DNA of 15,192 nt from Candidatus Cloacimonadota bacterium (GTDB lineage Bacteria; Cloacimonadota; Cloacimonadia; JGIOTU-2). Below are positions 6,704 to 13,269 of the stretch, piece after piece. A program made the position numbers and the translations under genes. Numbering within the stretch: the stretch's first letter is position 1; each line of letters begins with the position of its first letter. Location of the stretch: NCBI GenBank assembly GCA_030628975.1, contig DAOVPZ010000010.1:1-15192 (forward strand). Direction: 5' to 3'. The notes beneath the pieces are model-generated. The model was not told the origin of the DNA. It worked only from the letters and a program-made list of their open reading frames with translations, and did not search any database.

Positions 6704-7764
6704 ATCTTTGTTTTAGAAAGGACATCTTTTTGTTTCTTGCGTAATTGATTTTGTGATATTATAATAGGAATATTGTCTAATTGCCCACCAAAGAATAAAA
6801 ACACTGTTGCAAAAATTATTGTGGTAGCTAATGTTAAAAATTGATTATTTATTTTAAAGACTATCACAGTAATCAAAACTATAACAATGTTAATAAGATA
6901 AACCATAAAAGCAGTAACTTTAACAGAACCAGTAGCAGTTCCTATACGATGTGTTGAATGGTCTTGCCCACCTTCAAGTATATTTCTTCCATCTCTCTTG
7001 CGGGTAAAACTTACTAATGAGATATCAAAAATTGCATATGAAAGTAATAAAATTGGCAAGAGTAATGAACAATTTTTGGGAAGTTCATTAAATAATATGA
7101 TTCCCAAAACTGAGAGTGTATAGCCTATGAGCATACTTCCAGCATCACCTAAGAAAATTTTTGCTGGATGGAAATTATGAAAGAGAAATCCAAGACAGCT
7201 TCCTATAAAAATTACTGAGATAAGCGAAAGGAAATGATTCCCAGATAGAATTCCTAATGCAAAATAGCCTAAACCTAAAATAGATGCCATACCAGCAGTA
7301 ATTCCATCCATATTATCTAAAAAATTAAGTGCATTCATTAAACCAACCATCCAGAGTAGTAATAATGGAACAGTAATAAATTCAGAACCAAAAATATTGG
7401 TCATTTTTGTTCCGAAAATAAATAGTAATGCTATAATAGATTGGATAATGAATTTTATATATGGGTTTAGCATAGAATAGTCATCATATAACCCGAGGAG
7501 ACAAACAAGTAACAATCCAATATAAAAATAAGATATTACTTTAATTTGAGGAATTAAATCATGACAAATATAATAGGAAACAATAAAAGATATGATTAAT
7601 CCAAATAGAATTGCTATTCCTCCTAATAAAGGTGTTGGTTTTGTATGAAATTTTCTTTCTTCTGGTTTATCAATAAAATTAAGTCTAATTGCTATTTTTC
7701 TTATCTGAAAAGTAAAAAAATAGACAAACAGAAATGCGAAAAAAAACGAAATAAAATGATACAT
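6700..7764 (-). CDS. Undecaprenyl-phosphate sugar-1-phosphate transferase, WecA/TagO/MraY family
   Basis: This 354-residue polytopic enzyme moves a hexosamine-1-phosphate (typically GlcNAc-1-P) from its UDP donor to undecaprenyl phosphate on the inner face of the cytoplasmic membrane. That is the first step of a surface glycan. Family marks, in order: K-F-H-T-K-P-T-P-L-L-G-G (38-49), D-D-Y-S (94-97, the aspartate pair), N-F-L-D-N-M-D-G (147-154), F-L-G-D-A-G-S (204-210) and G-G-Q-D-H-S-T-H-R (265-273). About ten hydrophobic helices surround them. The D-H-S-x-H-R loop fits WecA-like rather than MraY enzymes, and there is no mur neighbour, so peptidoglycan MraY is unlikely. It is the first gene of the minus-strand operon, facing cmk across a 144-nt spacer. 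A GAGG lies 12 nt before the ATG. Confidence 0.92.
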   Translation of the reverse strand: MYHFISFFFAFLFVYFFTFQIRKIAIRLNFIDKPEERKFHTKPTPLLGGIAILFGLIISFIVSYYICHDLIPQIKVISYFYIGLLLVCLLGLYDDYSMLNPYIKFIIQSIIALLFIFGTKMTNIFGSEFITVPLLLLWMVGLMNALNFLDNMDGITAGMASILGLGYFALGILSGNHFLSLISVIFIGSCLGFLFHNFHPAKIFLGDAGSMLIGYTLSVLGIILFNELPKNCSLLLPILLLSYAIFDISLVSFTRKRDGRNILEGGQDHSTHRIGTATGSVKVTAFMVYLINIVIVLITVIVFKINNQFLTLATTIIFATVFLFFGGQLDNIPIIISQNQLRKKQKDVLSKTKI

Positions 7765-7908
7765 CTGGTTTTTAAACCTCTTTTAATTTATTGAAACCAA
7801 TGATGTTAAATTTTTATGTCAATTATTTTGTTAATGATTAAAGATAAATTTTGATTGAAATAAAAGGTTGACGAAAAAAATGAAGAAAATTCTTTTTGAA
7901 AAATTTAT
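7765..7908. promoter_or_regulatory. Divergent intergenic region between the WecA-like gene and cmk
   Basis: This 144-nt, very AT-rich spacer must contain promoters for both directions. Minus strand: TTGACA at 7822-7817 matches a -35 box, but no good -10 lies 16-18 nt downstream. Plus strand: TTGACG at 7868-7873 is a -35-like match, again without a clear -10. No inverted repeat or riboswitch-like structure is visible. The boxes are suggestions only. Confidence 0.3.
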
Positions 7909-8616
7909 ATGAAAAATAGAAGAAAAAAATTTGTAATTGCAATTGATGGACCTGCCAGTTCAGGAAAGAGCACTGCTGCGAAACTTTTAGCGAAAAAACT
8001 AAAATGCATCTATATTGACAGTGGGTCGATGTACAGAGCTGCTGCTCTTTATTTGAAAGAGAATAATATTGATTTAGAGAATGAAACTGCACTCAATGAG
8101 ATATTAAATAAAATCAATATTGAAATACTTTACAACTCTGAAAAAGAAGAGAATGTCATTTTGTTAAATGGGAAAGAGGTATCTATGAAAATTAGAAATT
8201 CCGAGATTACTAATTATTCTTCAATTATAGCCAAAAAAAGGATCATTCGCGAAAGGATGGTTTGGCTTCAAAGAAAGATTGCTGAAAATCAATCAATTAT
8301 AATGGATGGCAGAGATATTGGTACAGTTGTATTTCCTGATGCAGATTTCAAATTCTTTTTAACAGCTTCAATAAACGAAAGAGCTAAAAGAAGATTTCTT
8401 GAAATGAAAGATAAATCCGCCAGCTCGCGGATTGATGATATTTCATTGAAAAAAATAAAAGAAGATTTAAAGTGGCGTGATAATACAGATAGTACTCGAG
8501 AAATTTCTCCTCTTAAAATGGCTAATAACGCAATTCAAATCGATACAACTAATCTTACAATTGAAGAACAAGTACAAGAAATAATTGATATAATCAAAAA
8601 TGAAATTACATTATAA
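7909..8616 (+). CDS. cmk: Cytidylate kinase
   Basis: CMP/dCMP kinase transfers phosphate from ATP to (d)CMP, recycling cytidylate from RNA and phospholipid turnover in the cytoplasm. The 235-residue length is normal. It has the P-loop G-P-A-S-S-G-K-S-T (14-22), the substrate segment Y-I-D-S-G-S-M-Y-R-A (35-44), D-G-R-D-I-G-T-V-V-F-P (133-143), E-R-A-K-R-R (157-162) and the lid arginines around W-R-D (189-191), followed by S-P-L-K-M-A. Between the R-R and R-D of the lid the protein seems about five residues longer than the Bacillus enzyme as I recall it. This coincides with a palindrome coding K-S-A-S-S-R-I (169-175). The ATG at 7909 places the P-loop at the expected distance from the N-terminus. 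The Shine-Dalgarno is weak. The 3' end overlaps plsC by 17 nt. Confidence 0.96.
   Translation: MKNRRKKFVIAIDGPASSGKSTAAKLLAKKLKCIYIDSGSMYRAAALYLKENNIDLENETALNEILNKINIEILYNSEKEENVILLNGKEVSMKIRNSEITNYSSIIAKKRIIRERMVWLQRKIAENQSIIMDGRDIGTVVFPDADFKFFLTASINERAKRRFLEMKDKSASSRIDDISLKKIKEDLKWRDNTDSTREISPLKMANNAIQIDTTNLTIEEQVQEIIDIIKNEITL
8414..8433. repeat. GC-rich palindrome inside cmk
   Basis: AATCCGCCAGCTCGCGGATT pairs at 9 of 10 positions; changing base 8426 to G would make it perfect. It codes K-S-A-S-S-R-I in the variable lid of Cmk, and is GC-rich while the flanks are AT-rich. Like the pcrA palindrome it has TCC...GGA ends about 16 bases apart and sits where the protein family tolerates extra residues. 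Confidence 0.5.
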
Positions 8617-9199
8617 AATAATTCATACACTGATTTTATTAATAATGAAAACTTTCTGGAATTTGAAAGTTATTGGATTGGAAAAACTTAAATTTACAGA
8701 AGGTGGTATAATTTGTGCAAATCATCAAAATGCATTTGATCCATTTTTTTTAGGCTCTGTTTTACCAATTGAATCTTATTTTCTTGCAAAATCAGATCTA
8801 TTTAAAAATAAGATTTTTGGTTTGATATTAAAATCTGTTAATGCAATATCTATTAGAAGATATAGGTTTTCTGGAAGTAGTATAAAAAAATGCGAGGAAT
8901 TACTAAGAAACAAAAATACTCTTGTGATTTTTCCTGAAGGAAGCAGAAAATCTTTTACTGCAAAACCAGGTGTCGCAAGAATTGCATTGGCAACCAAAGC
9001 CAAAATTTTTCCAGTTAAGATTTTGAATATTAACAAGTTCAAAGAATGTTTCTTTCGAAAGAAACATTTGACTTTTATTTTTAAACCCCCTTTTTCTCTT
9101 GAAAAGTATAAAAGTATTCAAGATGAGAAACCTAATTATAGAAAATTTGCCCAGAAGATTTTAGATATTATTAATAGTATTGAAGATGATGAAGGTTAA
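8600..9199 (+). CDS. plsC: 1-acyl-sn-glycerol-3-phosphate acyltransferase (PlsC family)
   Basis: This membrane-bound enzyme acylates lysophosphatidic acid to phosphatidic acid in phospholipid synthesis. The 199-residue protein shows the catalytic H-x4-D (N-H-Q-N-A-F-D, His42 and Asp47), the acceptor-binding motif F-P-E-G-S-R (111-116), and P-V-K at 138-140. Residues 4-18 form a hydrophobic anchor. The ATG lies 17 nt inside cmk and the 3' end overlaps ispH, so translation is probably coupled. The cmk-plsC-ispH-rpsA order is the arrangement known from Clostridia and several other phyla and supports the call. A perfect 24-bp palindrome lies within codons 149-157 (C-F-F-R-K-K), a surface-variable part of the family. 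Confidence 0.92.
   Translation: MKLHYKIIHTLILLIMKTFWNLKVIGLEKLKFTEGGIICANHQNAFDPFFLGSVLPIESYFLAKSDLFKNKIFGLILKSVNAISIRRYRFSGSSIKKCEELLRNKNTLVIFPEGSRKSFTAKPGVARIALATKAKIFPVKILNINKFKECFFRKKHLTFIFKPPFSLEKYKSIQDEKPNYRKFAQKILDIINSIEDDEG
9045..9068. repeat. Perfect 24-bp palindrome inside plsC
   Basis: The half-site AATGTTTCTTTC (9045-9056) is followed at once by its exact reverse complement GAAAGAAACATT (9057-9068). There are no mismatches and no loop. In a cruciform or mRNA hairpin this is a 12-bp stem. It lies at codons 149-157 and, unlike the other palindromes, is AT-rich and does not visibly lengthen the protein. Confidence 0.75.
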
Positions 9200-10019
9200 A
9201 GTAGCTGAGCATTCTGGTTTTTGTTTTGGTGTAAAAAGAGCAATTCAAATTGCTTTAAAAACTGCTCAACAAAATAAAAAAGTAGCCACATTAGGACCAA
9301 TTATCCATAGTCCTCAAATGGTTTCGCATCTTAGAGAAAAAGGAATCGATTTTATAGAAGATATTGATGATATTACTGATGAGACAATAATTATCCGTTC
9401 TCATGGAATTACATCTTATGATTATGAGAAGTTATTGAATAAAAAAGTGAATGTAGTTGATGCTACATGCCCTTTTGTTAAAAATGCTCAAGAATATGCA
9501 AAAAAGCTCACTATAGAAGGTTTTCAACTCGTAGTTTTAGGTGAAGAAAATCACCCTGAGGTTGCTGCACTTCTTAGTTATGTTGATGATAGTGCTATAG
9601 TCGTTGAAAATCCTGATTCAAATTTTGATCTGCCAAAGGGAAAAAAGATTGGCTTAATCGCTCAAACAACCCAGATCGAAGATAAATTTGAAAAACTGTC
9701 AGTCAAGTTAATCAGGGAATGTAAAGAATTGTATATAGTGAATACTATTTGTCATGCAACATTACTAAGGCAGGAATCAACAAAAGCATTAGCCCATAAT
9801 GTTGATATTATGATTGTAATTGGTGGTAAAAATAGTGCGAATACTGCTCGTCTTGCTGAGATATCTAAATCAGAAAATTGTAGAACTTATTATATTGAAA
9901 CTTCCGAAGAATTGAAGGATGAATGGTTTAAAAATATTGACACAGTTGGAATAACTGCAGGTGCTTCTACCCCAGAATGGATAATCAATGGAGCAAAAAA
10001 AAGAATTTTAGATATGTAG
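9189..10019 (+). CDS. ispH: 4-hydroxy-3-methylbut-2-enyl diphosphate reductase
   Basis: IspH carries out the last step of the MEP isoprenoid pathway, reducing HMBPP to IPP and DMAPP with a 4Fe-4S cluster. From the ATG at 9189 the protein has 276 residues. The three cluster cysteines are Cys12 (G-F-C-F-G-V), Cys94 (D-A-T-C-P-F-V) and Cys188 (N-T-I-C-H-A-T). Substrate-binding His40, His72 (R-S-H-G-I) and His122 (G-E-E-N-H-P-E), with Glu124, are all present, as is T-A-G-A-S-T-P-E-W (256-264). I chose 9189 because M-K-V-K-V-A-E-H-S-G-F-C-F-G is the usual family start. An ATG at 9186 or a TTG at 9180 in the same frame would add one or three residues. The start overlaps plsC by 11 nt. The length suits the shorter, clostridial-type IspH. 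Confidence 0.96.
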   Translation: MKVKVAEHSGFCFGVKRAIQIALKTAQQNKKVATLGPIIHSPQMVSHLREKGIDFIEDIDDITDETIIIRSHGITSYDYEKLLNKKVNVVDATCPFVKNAQEYAKKLTIEGFQLVVLGEENHPEVAALLSYVDDSAIVVENPDSNFDLPKGKKIGLIAQTTQIEDKFEKLSVKLIRECKELYIVNTICHATLLRQESTKALAHNVDIMIVIGGKNSANTARLAEISKSENCRTYYIETSEELKDEWFKNIDTVGITAGASTPEWIINGAKKRILDM

Positions 10020-10024
10020 TAAAA

Positions 10025-10050
10025 TATTAAAGAGTTAATTTATTAAAGAG
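10025..10050 (+). repeat. Direct repeat in the rpsA leader
   Basis: TATTAAAGAG occurs at 10025-10034 and again at 10041-10050, a 16-bp period, in the 86-nt leader before rpsA. It could be a regulatory site or chance in AT-rich DNA. No hairpin terminator separates ispH from rpsA. Confidence 0.3.
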
Positions 10051-10096
10051 GATAAAAAAAAGGAAATGTCATAAATAGGCATCCTCGATAAAAAAT

Positions 10097-10101
10097 GGAG
10101 G
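10097..10101 (+). promoter_or_regulatory. Strong ribosome binding site of rpsA
   Basis: GGAGG lies four bases before the ATG at 10106. It decides the long start of S1, because the internal ATGs at 10511 and 10592 have no comparable signal. Confidence 0.8.
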
Positions 10102-10105
10102 AAGT

Positions 10106-12247
10106 ATGGATGATAATGTAAGTGTAAAGGAAACAAAACAAGAACAAACATCAGAAGTAAAGGAAGAGAAAGAGGGAAAAAGAAAAAAAACTGTTAGTGA
10201 TTTAGAAGAAAAAAAGGAAAAGAAATTAAAATCAAAAATTTCAGAAGAATCACCAAAAAAACCTCAAACATCTGCAAGTAAAACATTGGATCTCATCGAA
10301 GAAAAAGAAGAAAAAAAGGATAAAAAGAAGACTTCTACAAAAACCACTGAGAAGAAAGTGAAAGATGTATTTCAAGAATCTCCTAAAGCGAAAAAAACTG
10401 ATAAAAAAGAAAAAAAAGTTGTTAAAAAATCTTCACCTAAAAAAGTTGATAAAAAGGATAAAGGAGTTGTAATTGAGAAAAAGAAACAAGAACCACTTTC
10501 TGAACAGAGAATGGAATCAAGGCAAGAGAGTTCTGTCCAAACTGAAAAGGTTAAGGTTTCTGAAGCAACTTCTTTTGAAAATCAAATTAAGATGTATGAA
10601 AAGACAATGGCAACAGTTAAATCTGGAAATGTTGTTGAAGGAACAATCATTCGTGCAGATTCTACTGAGGTCTTGGTTGATATCGGTTTTAAAGCAGAGG
10701 GTGTTATACATATTTCTGAATTCACAGAACCAGAAGAAGCCAAGGTTGGAAATAAAATCTGGGTATATATAATACAAAAGGAGAATAAACAAGGAAGACC
10801 TCGTTTATCAAAGAAAAGAGCTGATCTTCAACGACATTGGGAAGAATTAGCAGAATGTTATAACAAAAGCAGGAAGATTTCAGGAAAAATTATAAGAAGA
10901 GTAAAAGGTGGTATGATTGTTGACTTCAATTCTGTTAGTGCTTTTCTTCCTGCATCTCAAATCTCTACAAAAACTCTTCCGAATTTAGACCATCTTGTAG
11001 GAAAGGATTCTGATTTTAAAATCATAAGTTTTGATCGTGGAAAAGAGAATATCGTGCTTTCCAGAAAAATGGTTTTAGAGGAGGAACTGACTAAGAAAAA
11101 ATCTGGATTATTAGAGAAATTGGAAAAAGGAATTGAGATTGATGGTGTAGTAAAAAATATAATGGATTATGGAGTTTTTGTTGATCTTGGTGGAATAGAT
11201 GGTCTTCTTCATATTTCTGATATGTCATGGGGTCATATTAGTCATCCTTCAGAAATGCTTAATATCGGAGATAGAATTAAGGTGAAAGTCCTCTCTTTTG
11301 ATAAAGAAACCGAGAAAGTATCATTAGGATTAAAACAGTTAGTGCCACATCCCTGGCAAAATATTGAGATAAAATATCCTGAAGGTTCAAAGGTTGAAGG
11401 TAAGGTTACAAATATTACAAATTATGGAGCTTTTATAGAGCTTGAAAAAGGTGTTGAAGGTCTTATCCATATTTCTGAGATGTCTTGGACAAAACAGATT
11501 ACACACCCCAAACAACTGCTTAAAGTTAAAGACGTAGCTAATGCAATTGTACTTTCTGTTGATAAGGATGAACATCGTATTTCTTTAGGTTTAAAGCAGG
11601 TTGAACCAAATCCGTGGATTACTATTGATGTTAAACATTCTGTTGGCACCAAGATAAAAGGGAGAATTAAGAATATTACAAATTTTGGTGCTTTTATGGA
11701 GGTGGAAAAGGATATTGACGGTTTGATACATATCTCTGATCTATCCTGGACCAAACGTATTCTTCATCCAGGTGAAGTGCTAAAAAAGGGTCAGGAAGTT
11801 GAAGCAGTCATTCTCTCAATTGATAAAGTTATGCAAAGAATTGCTCTTGGGATTAAACAAATAAAGCCTGACCCATGGGAAAATATCGAAGAGAATTTTC
11901 CAATTAATTCTGAACATAAAGTGAAAATTATAAAAATAATTCCAAAAGGTGCATTGATTTCTGCAGCAGAGGAAATTGAAGGTTTTATACCCACCTCTCA
12001 TCTTGGAATTCCTGGATTAGAGAATTCTGAATTTGCATTTGACATCCGTGAAGAATTACCTGTAAAAGTTATTGAAGTTGATAGGGAAAACAGAAGATTG
12101 ATATTTAGTGTAAAGACTTTTTTCTTTGGTCGTGAGGAAAAAGAAGTTAATGATTTTGTAACAGCGCATCTTGAAAAGATTAAAGCAAAGCGAAAAGAAA
12201 GAGAAAGGAAATTAAAAGAGGAAAAAGAAGCAGCTGAAAAAGAATAA
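10106..12247 (+). CDS. rpsA: 30S ribosomal protein S1 with long Lys/Glu-rich N-terminal extension
   Basis: S1 binds mRNA on the 30S subunit and helps unfold and place it for initiation. Six S1 (OB-fold) domains are visible at about residues 174-240, 255-321, 343-411, 427-497, 513-584 and 600-672. Domains 3-5 are the best conserved, with Y/F-G-A/V-F and G-L-I/L-H-I-S-x-M/L-S-W. Each of these three is followed by a linker G-L-K-Q or G-I-K-Q-x-x-P-x-P-W. Residues 1 to about 165 are low-complexity, dominated by K, E, S and T with runs such as E-E-K-E-E-K-K-D-K-K-K; this extension is absent from typical S1 (E. coli has 557 residues against 713 here). The tail (676-713) is also Lys/Glu-rich. The strong GGAGG supports the long start. 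The gene follows ispH by 86 nt and ends at a clear terminator. Confidence 0.95.
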   Translation: MDDNVSVKETKQEQTSEVKEEKEGKRKKTVSDLEEKKEKKLKSKISEESPKKPQTSASKTLDLIEEKEEKKDKKKTSTKTTEKKVKDVFQESPKAKKTDKKEKKVVKKSSPKKVDKKDKGVVIEKKKQEPLSEQRMESRQESSVQTEKVKVSEATSFENQIKMYEKTMATVKSGNVVEGTIIRADSTEVLVDIGFKAEGVIHISEFTEPEEAKVGNKIWVYIIQKENKQGRPRLSKKRADLQRHWEELAECYNKSRKISGKIIRRVKGGMIVDFNSVSAFLPASQISTKTLPNLDHLVGKDSDFKIISFDRGKENIVLSRKMVLEEELTKKKSGLLEKLEKGIEIDGVVKNIMDYGVFVDLGGIDGLLHISDMSWGHISHPSEMLNIGDRIKVKVLSFDKETEKVSLGLKQLVPHPWQNIEIKYPEGSKVEGKVTNITNYGAFIELEKGVEGLIHISEMSWTKQITHPKQLLKVKDVANAIVLSVDKDEHRISLGLKQVEPNPWITIDVKHSVGTKIKGRIKNITNFGAFMEVEKDIDGLIHISDLSWTKRILHPGEVLKKGQEVEAVILSIDKVMQRIALGIKQIKPDPWENIEENFPINSEHKVKIIKIIPKGALISAAEEIEGFIPTSHLGIPGLENSEFAFDIREELPVKVIEVDRENRRLIFSVKTFFFGREEKEVNDFVTAHLEKIKAKRKERERKLKEEKEAAEKE

Positions 12248-12283
12248 GTAATTGTAAAATTTAAGTAAAAAATTAGATTAGCG

Positions 12284-12311
12284 GGAAGGAGTGAAAGCTT
12301 CTTCCTTTTTA
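12284..12311 (+). terminator. Rho-independent terminator of rpsA
   Basis: GGAAGGAG (12284-12291) pairs with CTTCTTCC (12298-12305) around a 6-nt loop, with a single G-T wobble. The T-rich tail TTTTTATTT follows directly. It closes the cmk-rpsA transcript just before the convergent gene's stop codon at 12313. Confidence 0.85.
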
Positions 12312-12312
12312 T

Positions 12313-13269
12313 TTAAAAAACCGGGAATTTTGCCATTACAGGTCTATGGTCAGAAATAGTATCAAAGTAGTGATATATGAAGTCATCCAATCGTAGTGTT
12401 TCTATGCTTTCATTGTTAAATTCATCAAAGCAATCTTTTGAAATTAAAATATGGTCTATCAAGCTATAATATGGAAAATGAGGCCAAGAAGCAAAGTATT
12501 GATTTCCTGCAAGAGACCAAGTTAGAAATTTATAATTCGTTGTATCTGCAATAAACACATTGAAAGAATTTTCATCTTCAGGATCATCAATTTCATCATT
12601 CCAGTCACCAGCAATTATGTAATCCTTCTCAAATTCATATATAATTTTATCGTCAATATAAGCTTTTAGTGATTCTGCTGCAGCTCTACGCCTATCGATT
12701 TCTTCCCATCCTCCTCCTGCTTTTAGATGTATAATTATTAAATTAAAATCAAAAATGTTACCATTTAATTCTGATTTGATTTCCAAAAGTAAAGGGGGTC
12801 TTGTAAAAGCATACCAGTCTCCCCAAAACAGCTGACTATAAGATTCTATTTCAACAATATCCTTCTTATAGATTATTCCTGTTTTTATATAGAATCCATT
12901 ATAAGTATCTTCAGAATATAAACCCTCATATTCAGATAAATTAGCAACTAATTGATTAAATGAGATGGTATCTGTTATTTCTTGAATTGTAAATATATCA
13001 ACTTTTGAATCTCTGATGATTTCTCCCACTTTGTTGATTGTGGTCTGCCCATTCTTAGGGAAGTCTTGAATATTCCATGTAACTATTTCTAAAGTATGTT
13101 CTTCACCAAATATGAGAAAGTTGTCATTATTATCATTTGTTACTGGATTACTTTCTCCACAACTATGGATATAAAATATTAAAAGCCCAATAAATAATAA
13201 GTATAGGGGTTTAATGTAATTAATAATTATTTTTATATGAAGATTTTGTATACTCATAATTATTACCAA
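12313..13269 (-). CDS. Lipoprotein of the endonuclease/exonuclease/phosphatase family
   Basis: The 318-residue protein has a hydrophobic segment (about 21-36) ending I-H-S-C, which makes Cys37 a likely lipid anchor. The EEP (DNase I-like) fold follows with its catalytic set: W-N-I-Q (65-68, Asn66), I-Q-E (95-97, Glu97), H-L-K-A-G-G (181-186), G-D-W-N-D (221-225), D-H-I (272-274) and S-D-H-R-P-V (306-311). The family includes nucleases, sphingomyelinases and inositol phosphatases. The complete metal and histidine set implies an active phosphodiesterase or phosphatase outside the cytoplasm, with substrate unknown. The first ATG (13269) overlaps the lptD stop by 7 nt; an ATG at 13257 would give a shorter, more typical signal peptide and may be the true start. 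No clear Shine-Dalgarno precedes either. Confidence 0.88.
   Translation of the reverse strand: MVIIMSIQNLHIKIIINYIKPLYLLFIGLLIFYIHSCGESNPVTNDNNDNFLIFGEEHTLEIVTWNIQDFPKNGQTTINKVGEIIRDSKVDIFTIQEITDTISFNQLVANLSEYEGLYSEDTYNGFYIKTGIIYKKDIVEIESYSQLFWGDWYAFTRPPLLLEIKSELNGNIFDFNLIIIHLKAGGGWEEIDRRRAAAESLKAYIDDKIIYEFEKDYIIAGDWNDEIDDPEDENSFNVFIADTTNYKFLTWSLAGNQYFASWPHFPYYSLIDHILISKDCFDEFNNESIETLRLDDFIYHYFDTISDHRPVMAKFPVF

Noticed and set aside
8498..8509. GAGAAATTTCTC palindrome in cmk
   Set aside because: A 12-bp AT-rich palindrome is expected by chance in a sequence of this composition, and no length change is seen in the protein.
9180..9188. TTG at 9180 as the ispH start
   Set aside because: The family usually begins M-K-V-K-x-A-E-H-S-G-F-C-F-G, which fits the ATG at 9189. 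The upstream codons add only three residues and no better ribosome binding site.
10075..10085. ATAGGCATCCT shared with positions 3-13
   Set aside because: An 11-base match between two places is expected by chance in 15 kb, and the contexts (one coding, one leader) are unrelated.
10473..10792. Frames inside the 5' part of rpsA on both strands
   Set aside because: They are by-products of the K/E-rich repetitive coding sequence. The main frame has six S1 domains and a strong ribosome binding site.
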